From: Catenulispora pinisilvae
Lineage (GTDB): Bacteria; Actinomycetota; Actinomycetes; Streptomycetales; Catenulisporaceae
DNA: 64,000 bases
Assembly: GCF_015356865.1 (NCBI RefSeq)
Contig: NZ_JAAFZA010000007.1
Coordinates: forward strand, 1-64,000
Direction of reading: 5' to 3'
The translations under genes were made by a program, and so were the position numbers. Below the pieces are notes generated by a model, which was not told the DNA's origin, did no database searches, and saw only the letters and a program-made list of their open reading frames with translations. Shown one piece after another: positions 1 through 9,455 of this stretch (its first letter is position 1; every line of letters begins with the position of its first letter).

Positions 1-169
1 CCCGCCCCCCCGCCAGGGGACGGGCGGCCAGGCTTCGCTCGAGGGGCAACTCGCGCGAAGGGGAAGTCAGACCCGTTCCAGATCCCGTACAGCCACAGTC
101 ATCACCCATGTCCGAGAACAGGACAGGCCGGCCTCATCGCCGGTCCGGATCTTTAGGGAAGTGTACGCA

Positions 170-1879
170 ATGCGTCGTACAGCTATCAAAGGGCTAGCCC
201 TGGTCGCGGCCGTCGGCCTCAGCCTGGCGGCCTGTAGCAGCAGCAAGAGTCATCCGTCGGACAAGACCAGCAGCTCCGGCAAGGTCCGCACGCTGGTGGT
301 CGAGGACAAGCCGGTCGCCTCGTTCACCGACGACTTCAACCCGTTCGACGGCAACTCCTTCCTCAGCCAGGAGAACGCGCGCTCGCTGTTCTACGAGCCG
401 CTGTACCAGTTCAACACCCTGAACTCGGCCCAGGCCCCGATGCCGTGGCTGGCGTCGAACTACACCTGGTCCAACGCGAACAAGACGCTCACCTTCACCT
501 TGAAGCCGGGCGTCAAGTGGAGCGACGGGCAGGCGTTCACCTCCGACGACGTCGCCTTCACCTTCACCATGCTGAAGAACTTCAAGGCGGCCAACACCGA
601 CGGCACGCCGATCCCGGACAGCGTCTCCACCCCGGACCCGAACACCGTGGTCCTGAACTACTCCAGCCCGCAGGCCGCCAACTTCGAGGGCATCGCCAAC
701 CAGATCATCGTGCCCAAGCACAAGTGGTCGGCGATCACCAACCCGGACAAGGCCGTCGTCACCGGCGCCGACTCGGTCGGGACCGGGCCGTATCTGCTGG
801 ACAAGTTCACCCCGCAGAACATCACGCTCAAGGCGAACCCCGGCTTCCGCGACGGCGCGCCGGCGGTGAAGAAGATCTCGTTCCCGGCCTACGCCGACAA
901 CAACGCCGCGACCCTCGCCCTGGCCAACGGCGACATCGACCTGACCGGCAACGACATCAACGACGTGCTGAACACGTTCGTGGCCAAGAGCAAGGACAAC
1001 CACCTGTTCCAGACCACGGCGCCGTACTTCCCGGCGTCCAACACGGTGGCCCTGCTCATGAACGAGAAGAGCCCCAGCGCCCCGGCCCTGGCCGACGTCG
1101 CGGTGCGCAAGGCGATCAGCGCCGCGATGGACCGCACCTCGATGGCGACCCAGTGCGAGACGAACTACGAGCTGCCGGCCACCTCCTCCGGCGGGCTGAC
1201 CCTGCCGATCGACCAGAAGTCGCTGGCCCCGGCCCAGACCAACGACCTGAAGCCGGGCCCGGACCCGGACGCCGTCAGCTCCGCGCTGACCGCCGACGGC
1301 TACGCCAAGAACGCCGCCGGCAAGTGGGCCAAGAACGGGGCCACGATCAAGTTCACGATCATCGACCCCAACTCCTTCACCGACTACTGGTGTGACGCCG
1401 AGGCCCTGGTCAAGCAGCTGAACGGGGTGGGCTTCGACGTCAAGGACAACGGCGCCTTCGACTACAACAGCTGGAACAGCGCGGTCACCACCGGCAGCTA
1501 TGACGCCACCCTGCACTGGGGTCAGGGCACCACGCCGTTCCAGCGCCTGCAGTTCGTCCTGGACTCCACCCTGGCCTCCCCGGCCGGGCAGACCTCCGCC
1601 GGTGACTACGGGCACTACCAGAGCTCGGCGGCGGACGCGGCGGTCGCCGCCTACGAGGGCGCGACCTCCCCGGCCGACCAGGCCGCGGCGCTCAACACGC
1701 TGCAAGGCGTGGTCTCCTCGGACGTGCCGGCCGTCCCGGTGCTCTACGGCGCCGCCTGGTACGAGTTCAGCACGGCGAACTTCACCGGCTGGCCCACCAG
1801 CGACAACCCGTTCATCAACCCCTCGCCGCGCAGCCAGGACTACGAGTACCTGATCCTGAAGCTCACTCCGAAGCCCTGA
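170..1879 (+). CDS. ABC transporter substrate-binding lipoprotein, family 5
   Basis: Extracellular solute-binding lipoprotein of about 569 residues, the usual size for family 5 (oligopeptide, dipeptide or oligosaccharide) binding proteins. An arginine-bearing signal peptide ends in a lipobox LAAC with Cys at about residue 22, so it should be anchored outside the membrane. The family signature is visible in the stretch around VKWSDGQAFTSDDVAFTF. I start at ATG 170 rather than the upstream GTG 161 because AGGGAA at 155-160 lies 9 bases before the ATG but directly abuts the GTG. A beta-glucosidase and a LacI regulator follow, which suggests a glucoside or oligosaccharide ligand rather than a peptide; that is inference. 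No permease or ATPase gene is present on the right side, so they are either left of the window or elsewhere. Confidence 0.9.
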   Translation: MRRTAIKGLALVAAVGLSLAACSSSKSHPSDKTSSSGKVRTLVVEDKPVASFTDDFNPFDGNSFLSQENARSLFYEPLYQFNTLNSAQAPMPWLASNYTWSNANKTLTFTLKPGVKWSDGQAFTSDDVAFTFTMLKNFKAANTDGTPIPDSVSTPDPNTVVLNYSSPQAANFEGIANQIIVPKHKWSAITNPDKAVVTGADSVGTGPYLLDKFTPQNITLKANPGFRDGAPAVKKISFPAYADNNAATLALANGDIDLTGNDINDVLNTFVAKSKDNHLFQTTAPYFPASNTVALLMNEKSPSAPALADVAVRKAISAAMDRTSMATQCETNYELPATSSGGLTLPIDQKSLAPAQTNDLKPGPDPDAVSSALTADGYAKNAAGKWAKNGATIKFTIIDPNSFTDYWCDAEALVKQLNGVGFDVKDNGAFDYNSWNSAVTTGSYDATLHWGQGTTPFQRLQFVLDSTLASPAGQTSAGDYGHYQSSAADAAVAAYEGATSPADQAAALNTLQGVVSSDVPAVPVLYGAAWYEFSTANFTGWPTSDNPFINPSPRSQDYEYLILKLTPKP

Positions 1880-1897
1880 TCACCGGCGGAAGACCGT

Positions 1898-1947
1898 GAG
1901 CGTCCCGGTCGGCCCGGCCCCGTCGGGCCGGGCCGGCCGGGACGCTC
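1898..1947 (+). terminator. GC-rich hairpin after the binding-protein gene
   Basis: Starting 18 bases after the stop codon there is a long GC-rich inverted repeat. GAGCGTCCCGG pairs with CCGGGACGCTC, and an inner GGCCCGGCCC/GGGCCGGGCC stem closes on a 4-base loop. There is no U-tract, as is common for actinobacterial terminators. It may limit read-through into the beta-glucosidase gene. Confidence 0.6.
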
Positions 1948-2016
1948 GGGCGAGCAGGACATCACCACCGCGGCCCGGTAGGGCGGCCCAGGTTTATCGC
2001 AAGGAGTTGTCTGACA

Positions 2017-3480
2017 ATGAGAACAGGTACGCGGGCTGTGAGCGGTGACACGGCGTCCGCGGGCAGCCGGAGGGCCCGCACCAGGGCGTTCCCGACCGAC
2101 TTCGTCTGGGGCGCGGCCACCGCCGCCTACCAGGTCGAGGGTGCGGCCTTCGACGGCGGGCGCACCGCCTCGATCTGGGACACCTTCAGCCGGGTCCCCG
2201 GCAAGGTCGTCAACAGCGACAACGGCGACATCGCCGCCGACCACTACCACCGGTTCCGTGACGACGTCGCGCTCATGGCGGGCCTGGGCCTGGGCGCCTA
2301 CCGCTTCTCCCTGTCGTGGAGCCGGGTCCGGCCCGGAGGACAGGGCACGCCGAATCCCGCCGGGCTCGACTTCTACTCCCGCCTGGTGGACGAGCTGCTG
2401 GCCAAAGGCGTGCAGCCGGTGGTGACGCTCTACCACTGGGACCTTCCGCAGGAACTCGAGGACGCCGGCGGGTGGGGGAACCGGGCCACCAGCGAACGGT
2501 TCGCCGAGTACGCGGCCATCGCCGCGGACCGCCTCGGTGACCGGGTCGAGCTGTGGACCACGCTGAACGAGCCCTGGTGCTCGGCGTTCCTGGGCTACGC
2601 CTCCGGTGTGCACGCCCCCGGGCGGCACGAGCCCGAGGTGGCCCTGCGCGCCGCGCACCACCTCAACCTGGCGCACGGACTCGGGACCCAGGCGCTGCGC
2701 GCGTCCCTGCCGGCCGGCGCGCGCGTCGCGCTGACCGTCAACCCCGCCGAAGTCAGGCCCCTGAGCCAGGAGCCGGCGGACCTGGACGCCGCGCGGCGGG
2801 TGGACGCGTTGCAGAACCGGATCTTCCTGGACCCGGTCCTGCGCGGCTCCTACCCCGAGGACCTGATCCAGGACACCGCGCACCTCACGGACTGGTCGTT
2901 CGTCCAGGACGGCGACCTGGAGTCGATCCACGTCCCGGTGGACCTGCTCGGGGTGAACTACTACAACCCGGTGGTCGTGGGCGCGCCGGTGGCCGGCGAC
3001 GCCCCCGAGCCCGGCGTGGACGGCCACGGGGCCAGCGACTTCTCGCCCTGGGTCGGCAGCGAATCGGTGCGTTTCGTCCGGATGCCGGGCGAGCCGACCG
3101 CGATGGGCTGGCCGATCGACGCCTCCGGGCTGCACGACCTGCTGCTGCGCATCCACCGCGACTACGGTCCGATCCCGCTGGCGATCACTGAGAACGGCGC
3201 CGCGTTCCACGACTACGTCGGCCCCGACGGCGAGGTGCGCGACCCGCAGCGGGTGGAGTACCTGCGCAGTCATCTGGTCGCCGTGCACGAGGCCGTCGAG
3301 GCCGGTGTCGACGTCCGGGGCTACTTCTGCTGGTCCCTGCTGGACAACTTCGAGTGGTCCTACGGCTACTCCAAGCGCTTCGGGGTGGTCCATGTCGACT
3401 TCGCGACCCAGCGGCGTACGGTGAAGGCCAGCGGGAACTGGTACGCCGACGTCATCGAGGCCAACGCCGTACAAGGCTGA
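2017..3480 (+). CDS. Beta-glucosidase, glycoside hydrolase family 1
   Basis: Retaining glycosidase of 487 residues that should release glucose from beta-glucosides in the cytoplasm; it has no signal peptide. The acid/base motif TLNEP places Glu185, and the nucleophile motif ITENG places Glu392. The GH1 N-terminal signature [14 protein letters not shown] begins near residue 29, and the C-terminal [22 protein letters not shown] aglycone region is intact. AAGGAG at 2001-2006 sits 10 bases before the ATG. It lies between a sugar-type binding lipoprotein and a LacI regulator, a common arrangement for cellobiose or other beta-glucoside use. The exact substrate cannot be read from the sequence. Confidence 0.95.
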   Translation: MRTGTRAVSGDTASAGSRRARTRAFPTDFVWGAATAAYQVEGAAFDGGRTASIWDTFSRVPGKVVNSDNGDIAADHYHRFRDDVALMAGLGLGAYRFSLSWSRVRPGGQGTPNPAGLDFYSRLVDELLAKGVQPVVTLYHWDLPQELEDAGGWGNRATSERFAEYAAIAADRLGDRVELWTTLNEPWCSAFLGYASGVHAPGRHEPEVALRAAHHLNLAHGLGTQALRASLPAGARVALTVNPAEVRPLSQEPADLDAARRVDALQNRIFLDPVLRGSYPEDLIQDTAHLTDWSFVQDGDLESIHVPVDLLGVNYYNPVVVGAPVAGDAPEPGVDGHGASDFSPWVGSESVRFVRMPGEPTAMGWPIDASGLHDLLLRIHRDYGPIPLAITENGAAFHDYVGPDGEVRDPQRVEYLRSHLVAVHEAVEAGVDVRGYFCWSLLDNFEWSYGYSKRFGVVHVDFATQRRTVKASGNWYADVIEANAVQG

Positions 3481-3534
3481 CGCCGGCGGTATCGGCGTGC
3501 CGTCGGCATGACGTGCAAGGAGCACTACGAACAC

Positions 3535-4593
3535 ATGACAGGCAAGGACGGGGGAAACCCGGAAGCGGTGGTGCCCGGGCCGGAGCCGGCGTCGGCCTCG
3601 GCGCCCACCCTGGAGACCGTGGCCGCCGAGGCGGGGGTCTCCAGGGCCACCGTCTCCCGGGTCGTCAACGGCTCACCCAAGGTCTCCGAGGAGGTGCGCG
3701 CCGCGGTCCAGGCCGCGGTGGCCCGGCTGGGCTACGTGCCCAACCGGGCCGCCCGCTCGCTGGTGACCCGCCGGACCGGTTCGGTGGCCCTGGTGGTCAG
3801 CGAGGCGGAGATGAAGGTCTTCACCGATCCGCTGCTGGCCGCCATGGTGCGGTCGATGGGCGTGGCGCTGTCGGCGCGGGACGTCCAGCTGGTCCTGATG
3901 ATGGTCCGCGCCGACAACGAACGGCAGCGCCTGACCGGGTACCTGCTCGGCGGGCACGTCGACGGCGTGTTCCTGATGTCGCTGCACGAAGGGGATCCGC
4001 TGCCGCGCATCCTGCACGACTCCGGTGTCCCCGTGGTCCAGATGGCGCGGCCGCTCGGCGACGTCAAGCTGCCGTATGTGGACGTCGACAACGTCCACGG
4101 CGCGCGGCTGGCGGTCCGGCACCTGGTGGCCATCGGGCGGCAGCGGATCGCCACCATCGCCGGGCCCCCCGACATGGTGGCCGGCGTCGACCGCCTCGAC
4201 GGCTTCCGCGAAGAACTCCTGGGCGCCCGGATGGCCGACCACCGGGTCGCCTTCGGCGACTTCAGCCAGTCCTCCGGCGAGCAGGCGATGCTGGCGCTGC
4301 TGGCCGACCACCCCGACCTGGACGCCGTGTTCTGCGCCAGCGACCTGATGGCCGCCGGGGCGCTGCGGGCCCTGCGCCGGCACGAGCGCCGGGTCCCGGA
4401 GGACGTCGCCGTCGTCGGGTACGACGACCTGGACGTCGCGCTGCTCACCGAGCCCCCGCTGTCCACGGTGAGCCAGCCGGTCGAGGCGATGGCGGCCACG
4501 ATGGTGGACATGCTGCTGGCCCAGGTCGCCGGCCGTCCCCTGCCGAGCCCGGCGATCCTGCCGACCCGGTTGGTGCTGCGGGCTTCGGGGTGA
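3535..4593 (+). CDS. LacI-family transcriptional regulator
   Basis: Sugar-responsive DNA-binding regulator. The N-terminal LacI helix-turn-helix and hinge reads ETVAAEAGVSRATVSRVVNG, ending in the hinge-helix segment YVPNRAARSLV, followed by a periplasmic-binding-protein-like effector domain (from GSVALVV to the C-terminal TRLVLRASG). The total of about 352 residues is normal for the family. An in-frame ATG at 3508 also exists, but AAGGAG at 3517-3522 lies between the two, 12 bases before ATG 3535, so I favour 3535. It probably controls the adjacent beta-glucosidase and binding-protein genes. I could not find a clear palindromic LacI operator near 1-169 or 1948-2016. Confidence 0.92.
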   Translation: MTGKDGGNPEAVVPGPEPASASAPTLETVAAEAGVSRATVSRVVNGSPKVSEEVRAAVQAAVARLGYVPNRAARSLVTRRTGSVALVVSEAEMKVFTDPLLAAMVRSMGVALSARDVQLVLMMVRADNERQRLTGYLLGGHVDGVFLMSLHEGDPLPRILHDSGVPVVQMARPLGDVKLPYVDVDNVHGARLAVRHLVAIGRQRIATIAGPPDMVAGVDRLDGFREELLGARMADHRVAFGDFSQSSGEQAMLALLADHPDLDAVFCASDLMAAGALRALRRHERRVPEDVAVVGYDDLDVALLTEPPLSTVSQPVEAMAATMVDMLLAQVAGRPLPSPAILPTRLVLRASG

Positions 4594-4597
4594 GGCT

Positions 4598-4623
4598 GGG
4601 CGGCGTCGGGGTTGGGGTTGGGG
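4598..4623 (+). repeat. G-rich tract with G-quadruplex potential
   Basis: Immediately after the LacI-family stop codon there are four runs of three or four G (4598-4600, 4608-4611, 4614-4617, 4620-4623) with short loops, then GTTGGCGTCGG-type repeats. It fits the G-quadruplex pattern on the coding strand; any role is unknown. Confidence 0.4.
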
Positions 4624-4691
4624 TCGGCGTTAGCGTTGGCGTCGGTTAACTGGATGGACGCGAGGACGAGTCTGCGCGGAGGATGACTTTC

Positions 4692-5276
4692 GTGTCACAG
4701 CAACAGGCGAGTCCTCAAGCCAGCCTCGACCGGGTCTTGCACAAACTCGACCGCGCGGTCCGCGTCGGGTATCTGGTGCGGATCAGCCGCTCGTTCCGCG
4801 ACGCCGACAAGATCGACGGCTTCGTGATCGGTGCCACTGAGGCGTGGACTCTGCTCGCATCCTGTGCCGACTTCGATCTCGACGGCTTCGTGGCGATCCG
4901 CACGGCCGACATCTCCCGTGTCCAGCGGCGTGGCGACGACAAGTCGATGACCGTGCGGGTGCTGCGACGCCGAGGTCAGTGGCCTGTGCAGCGGCCGATC
5001 GGCGGCGTGCATCTGGACGGCCTGTCAGACGTGGTGACCGCGGCGGCTGAAGGCTACGGGTTCGTCATCGTGCACGTCGAGGGCTGGGAACCGGATTCCT
5101 GCTGGATCGGGACCGTCGTCGGCCTCGGGCGCAAGAAACTCCGGCTGCACGAGGTCGACCCGGAGGCGCGCTGGCACGATGAGCCGACGAAGTTCTCGAT
5201 GAAGGCCATCACGCAGATCGGCTTCGGCGACCGGTATTCCACGACGCTCCGCGAGTTCGCCGGGAGCCCCCGCTGA
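4692..5276 (+). CDS. Hypothetical protein, about 194 aa
   Basis: I do not recognise a family. The product is soluble, without signal or membrane segment, and is built of a predicted alpha/beta N-terminal part (LDRVLHKLDRAVRVGYLVRI) and a second half with WIGTVVGLGRKKLRLHEVDP. That second half resembles short beta-barrel or Sm-like arrangements only loosely. GTG 4692 is preferred because GGAGG at 4678-4682 lies 9 bases upstream, whereas ATG 4683 directly touches it. It stands alone between the LacI gene and the dehydratase gene. Codon use and GC content look native. Confidence 0.7.
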   Translation: MSQQQASPQASLDRVLHKLDRAVRVGYLVRISRSFRDADKIDGFVIGATEAWTLLASCADFDLDGFVAIRTADISRVQRRGDDKSMTVRVLRRRGQWPVQRPIGGVHLDGLSDVVTAAAEGYGFVIVHVEGWEPDSCWIGTVVGLGRKKLRLHEVDPEARWHDEPTKFSMKAITQIGFGDRYSTTLREFAGSPR

Positions 5277-5372
5277 CCGGCGGGATGCCGGCCACCGAGG
5301 ACGCTCCGTCCGGCGGGTGGGTACGCTCCGTCCTGGCGACTAGATCATCGTCCCGACCATGGGAGTGAGCCG

Positions 5373-7088
5373 ATGGGGAAGCTTCGTAGTGCGCAGTGGT
5401 ACGCGGGCCAGGACCGCAATGCCTATATCCACCGGGCCTGGATGCGCAGAGGTGTTCCGGACGATGCTTTCGAGGGGCGGCCGCAGATCGCCATCGCGAA
5501 CACCGCCTCCGACCTGACTCCGTGCAACGCGCACCTGGGCGAGGTGGCGGCGTCGGTGCGAAACGGCGTATACGAGGCCGGCGGTATTCCGCTGGAGATG
5601 CCCGTGGTCTCCCTCGGGGAGACCAACGTCCGGCCCACCGCCATGCTCTGGCGGAACATGGCGGCGATGGCCACCGAGGAGATGCTGCGGGCCAACCCGA
5701 TCGACGGCGTGGTGTTGCTCGGCGGCTGTGACAAGACGATTCCATCCCTGCTCATGGCGGCCGCCTCGGTGGACCTGCCCGCGGTCGTGGTGCCGGGCGG
5801 ACCGATGCTCACCGGTACTTTCCGCGGGAATCCGTTGGGATGCGGCACCGATGTCTGGCGACTCTCGGAGGAGGTGCGCGCCGGCACCCTGTCCCAGGAA
5901 CAGTTCGTCCGCTCGGAATCGTCGATGATCCGCAGCCGCGGCCACTGCAACACCATGGGGACCGCGTCCACCATGGCTCTGGTGGCGGAGGCCCTGGGCA
6001 TGGTCGTGCCCGGGGTGGCCGGCACGCCCGCGCCGGACAGCCGTCTGCTCCAGGCCGCCCACGGCACCGGGCGGCTGGCCGTGGACATGGTCACCGCCGA
6101 ACGACGGCCGAGCACGTTCCTGACCAAGGCCTCGTTCCACAACGCGATCGTGGCGCTGGCCGCCGTCGGCGGTTCGACCAACGCGGTCGTCCACCTCCTG
6201 GCCATCGCCGGACGCCTGGGCATCGACCTGACCCTGGACGACTTCGACCGCATCGGGTCGCGGGTTCCGGTGCTGGTGGATCTCCAGCCGGCCGGCCGCT
6301 TCCTCATGGAGGACTTCCACCGGGCCGGCGGCCTGCTCGCGGTGCTACGCGAAGTCAGGGAACTGTTGGACCCCGAGGCCACGACGGTCACCGGACAACG
6401 GCTGGTCGACTCCCTCGATGACGCCTCGATCTGGGACGCCGAGGTGATCCGGACCCGCGCCCAGCCGTTGGTCGCGCAGGGCGGCATAGCAGTCCTGCGG
6501 GGAAGCCTCGCGCCCGACGGTGCCGTGATCAAGCCGGCGGCGGCCTCGCCGCATCTGCTGCGCCACCGGGGCCCGGCGGTCGTGTTCGACAGCGTCGAGG
6601 ACTTCCACGCGCGCATCGACGACCCCGGCCTGGACGTCGACGCCGATTCCGTGCTCGTCCTGCGCGGCTGCGGACCGAAGGGCTATCCGGGCATGCCGGA
6701 GGTCTCCAACATGCCGCTGCCGAAGAAGCTCCTGGAGGCGGGCGTTCGGGACATGGTGCGCATCTGCGACGGCCGGATGAGCGGCACGGCCTACGGCACG
6801 GTCGTGCTGCACGTCGCGCCCGAAGCAGCCGCCGGCGGTCCCCTCGCGTTCGTGCGCACCGGCGACATCATCACCTTGGACGTCGAGGCCCGCAGCATCG
6901 ACGTGGAGGTACCCGCCGACGAACTGCTGGCTCGCGGGCCGAACTCGGCTGCCGTCGCAGGGTACGCCGATCCGCGCCGAGGCTGGGAGCGGCTGTACAT
7001 AGACCATGTGCAGCAGGCCGACACCGGCGCCGATCTGGACTTCCTCGTCGGATCCAGCGGCTCGGAGGTGGCCCGGGAGTCGCACTGA
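5373..7088 (+). CDS. IlvD/Edd-family dehydratase (sugar-acid or dihydroxy-acid dehydratase)
   Basis: Iron-sulfur dehydratase of 571 residues that removes water from a 2,3-dihydroxy acid. The expected cluster-ligand cysteines are visible at Cys51 (TPCNAHL), Cys119 (GGCDKT) and Cys192 (GHCNTMGT), with the Mg-site Asp-Lys after Cys119. The Gly-rich C-terminal block (DGRMSGTAYGTVVLHVAPEA) is present. The N-terminal LRSAQWYAGQDRNAYIHRAWMRRGVPDD pattern, cut here for reading, resembles L-arabinonate or other aldonate dehydratases more than housekeeping IlvD, but this is a family judgement and not proof. GGGAGTG at 5361-5367 serves as ribosome-binding site. It appears monocistronic. Confidence 0.85.
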   Translation: MGKLRSAQWYAGQDRNAYIHRAWMRRGVPDDAFEGRPQIAIANTASDLTPCNAHLGEVAASVRNGVYEAGGIPLEMPVVSLGETNVRPTAMLWRNMAAMATEEMLRANPIDGVVLLGGCDKTIPSLLMAAASVDLPAVVVPGGPMLTGTFRGNPLGCGTDVWRLSEEVRAGTLSQEQFVRSESSMIRSRGHCNTMGTASTMALVAEALGMVVPGVAGTPAPDSRLLQAAHGTGRLAVDMVTAERRPSTFLTKASFHNAIVALAAVGGSTNAVVHLLAIAGRLGIDLTLDDFDRIGSRVPVLVDLQPAGRFLMEDFHRAGGLLAVLREVRELLDPEATTVTGQRLVDSLDDASIWDAEVIRTRAQPLVAQGGIAVLRGSLAPDGAVIKPAAASPHLLRHRGPAVVFDSVEDFHARIDDPGLDVDADSVLVLRGCGPKGYPGMPEVSNMPLPKKLLEAGVRDMVRICDGRMSGTAYGTVVLHVAPEAAAGGPLAFVRTGDIITLDVEARSIDVEVPADELLARGPNSAAVAGYADPRRGWERLYIDHVQQADTGADLDFLVGSSGSEVARESH

Positions 7089-7214
7089 AGCGCACTGAAG
7101 CGGCGGCGGGAGGCAGGCTGGATTGGTCGCGTTTCGGTGCCCCTGATTGGCTCTTCCCCGCAGACCAATCGGATCCTAGCCGATCGATTCCTAGGGGTTC
7201 CGGCTAGCAGGACC

Positions 7215-9260
7215 TCAGCCGACGGTGTAGGCGTTGTCGACGGTCTGACTGATCGACCCGCCGAGCGCATCAGTCGCGGTCACCTTCAACCACGGCGTCA
7301 CACCCTTGGCCGCGCCGTTCTTCCACAACGCCACGAACTGGTTCTGACCGGCCGGAACCACCGAGGCCGCGGTCCAGGTCGCACCCTTGTCAAAGGACAC
7401 TGACACCGTCGCGCTGGTGGCTGCGGCCTGCGAGCCGGTCGCGCCGTAGGACTGGTGCCCGACGGTCAGCAGCAGCGAGGCCATCGGCCCGTGGGCGGTG
7501 TTCGTGTCGTCACTGGCCAGCTGGTAGTTCAGGTCCAGCACCGGCAGGACCGAGCACGCCGTGGTGCTGCTGCCCTGCGCGTCGCAGGAGTTGTCGGCCG
7601 GCAGCGTCCACTTCGCGTCCGCCGTCGGGTCGTAGGGCACTGTGATGTCGGTGTGCGTCACCGTGGACTGGGTGATCGGGGGCCCGGTGAGGTCTTCGTC
7701 GTACACCAGGCGGTAGGTGCCGGGCTGCTGCGACTGGTCGTTGAGGACGGCTCCTGTGTATCCGTCCTGCGAGAGGATCTGGGTGCCGTCGCGGTAGACG
7801 GTCACGTGGCTGACGTTCTGGTAGGAGAACCCGCCGTCGGTGTCCGGGTTGCTGTCCTGGTTCCCGTTCACTCCGAGGACCACCGTGCCGCCGTCGGCGC
7901 AGGCCCGGCACCAGGTGGCGGCCTGGTACCGGCCGACCTGGGGCGTGAGCGGGCCGTGGCCCCAGGTCCGCCAGGTCACGGTCGGACCGGCGTAGGCCGG
8001 GGCGTCGGTCATGAAGATCATGTACTGGGAAGCGCGGGACGGCGGTTCCATGGCGACGGCGGCCGAGATGCTCACGCCGTCGAGCGGTGCGCTGTAGTAA
8101 CTGGTCAGGTGCTCCGGGGTGGTGATGACGTGACCGAGGCCGAAGCCGCCGATCGCCGGCCCGGAGAAGCTGATCATGTAAAAGCCCTGATGACCGGTGT
8201 TGCCGGGGTCGGTGTCGACGGTGTTGTGGATCGTGGCCAGTTTCGAGGCCTCGACCGGGTAGGTCTGGTTCGCGTCGATGTGGTCGGCCGGCGGGTACAT
8301 CAGGTCGTAGCGGTAGGGATCCGTGCTCCCGTGATCTGTACTCCGGTGATCCGTGCTCCCGGCCGGGCTCGAACCACCCCAGTCGAGCAGCTGGTACGTG
8401 AACCCGCCGACCTGCGCCGGCGCCGTGGGGCTGACGTAGGTCGGTCCGCTGGAGTTCGCCATCAGGCCGGTGACCCGACCCGTGAGGTCGGTGCGCGTGA
8501 ACATCATGAGGTCGCTGTCGTTGACCGTGGGCCGCGGGGTGTCCGCCAGCACCGGCACGGTCGCCAGGCGCTCGTCGGCGGTCACGGTGGTCACGCCGGT
8601 GTCGGCGACTGTGATGTCCGTGTTCACCACGATGTGCTGCGACGTGATGTTGTCCCCCGTCGCGTCGAACGTGGAGTAGAAGGTGGTGGCCGAGTAGTGG
8701 CCGGCCGGCACCGCGATCCGCGCCACGCCGTTGGTCAGCGGCATCGGGGGGATGAAGACCCGGTGGGCGTCGTCCACGTTGTTCAGGAAGGTCAGGCCAC
8801 TGGCACCGGCCCCGTCCGAGTCCACACCGTTGATCTGCAGGATGTACAGGGGGTAGTGAGGAATCGCTGAGGGGGCGGCGATTGCCACCTCCAGTGCCGG
8901 GATCTCGTATTGCGACGCCACGAACTGCGCCGGCGCGGCCATCGCCGAGTCGGGGATGACGTAAACGTGCTGTGCGTCCGGCGCGTAACGCACGGCCGGG
9001 GCGGTCCCGCCGTTCGGATCCAGCACCATGACGGTCGCGGCCGGGCCGGAGCCGGTGACGAGTACCCGGTCACCGTTCGGCAGGATGCTGATCTGCGGGG
9101 CTGTGGCCATGTGGGCCGGGAACGCAGGGGTCCCGGAGGCCGGTGGCGGCGCGGTCGCCGCGGCACCGCCGACAGTGGCCGCTGAGGCCGCCGAGGCCGC
9201 GGTCAGGCCCAGAGCCATGGCCGCCGCCAGGATCGGGACACGACGGATACGTGCTAGCAC
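7215..9260 (-). CDS. Secreted hypothetical protein, 681 aa
   Basis: A classical signal peptide (MLARIRRVPILAAAMALGL followed by a TAASAASA-type cleavage site) sends this large protein out of the cell. The rest is rich in Thr, Asp, Gly and aromatic residues with repeated beta-strand patterns (for example TYRLVYDEDLTGPP), as in extracellular beta-sandwich proteins. I see no catalytic triad I would trust. Its C-terminal third looks like the accessory beta region found after secreted peptidase domains, but no peptidase domain precedes it here. The GTG start has GGAGGA 7 bases upstream. A Ser-Thr-Asp-His repeat (STDHRSTDHGSTD) near residue 305 comes from a 15-bp tandem repeat at about 8320-8360. 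It converges with the dehydratase gene across a 126-bp gap. Confidence 0.75.
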   Translation of the reverse strand: MLARIRRVPILAAAMALGLTAASAASAATVGGAAATAPPPASGTPAFPAHMATAPQISILPNGDRVLVTGSGPAATVMVLDPNGGTAPAVRYAPDAQHVYVIPDSAMAAPAQFVASQYEIPALEVAIAAPSAIPHYPLYILQINGVDSDGAGASGLTFLNNVDDAHRVFIPPMPLTNGVARIAVPAGHYSATTFYSTFDATGDNITSQHIVVNTDITVADTGVTTVTADERLATVPVLADTPRPTVNDSDLMMFTRTDLTGRVTGLMANSSGPTYVSPTAPAQVGGFTYQLLDWGGSSPAGSTDHRSTDHGSTDPYRYDLMYPPADHIDANQTYPVEASKLATIHNTVDTDPGNTGHQGFYMISFSGPAIGGFGLGHVITTPEHLTSYYSAPLDGVSISAAVAMEPPSRASQYMIFMTDAPAYAGPTVTWRTWGHGPLTPQVGRYQAATWCRACADGGTVVLGVNGNQDSNPDTDGGFSYQNVSHVTVYRDGTQILSQDGYTGAVLNDQSQQPGTYRLVYDEDLTGPPITQSTVTHTDITVPYDPTADAKWTLPADNSCDAQGSSTTACSVLPVLDLNYQLASDDTNTAHGPMASLLLTVGHQSYGATGSQAAATSATVSVSFDKGATWTAASVVPAGQNQFVALWKNGAAKGVTPWLKVTATDALGGSISQTVDNAYTVG

Positions 9261-9455
9261 AAGTGGTTCCTCCAGATCGTCGGATCGGCTCCGGGGTGGA
9301 ACGTGTCCACCGGCGGAGCCTTGTGCTCTGTCGAACTACCGACGACATGGAGGCCGGAAATGTTATACGGGCATTCATCTCAGCTGGTGGATTCTCGGAT
9401 TCCACAGCTATGATTGACGGCGCATAACCAAGCGCTGTCAATCGGGGGAGGGGCC

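Noticed and set aside
1-160. LacI-type operator before the binding-protein gene
   Set aside because: No convincing central CG palindrome of the LacI type could be seen.
194-1705. 503-residue minus-strand frame over the binding-protein gene
   Set aside because: No domain, biased composition, and the plus strand encodes a clear lipoprotein.
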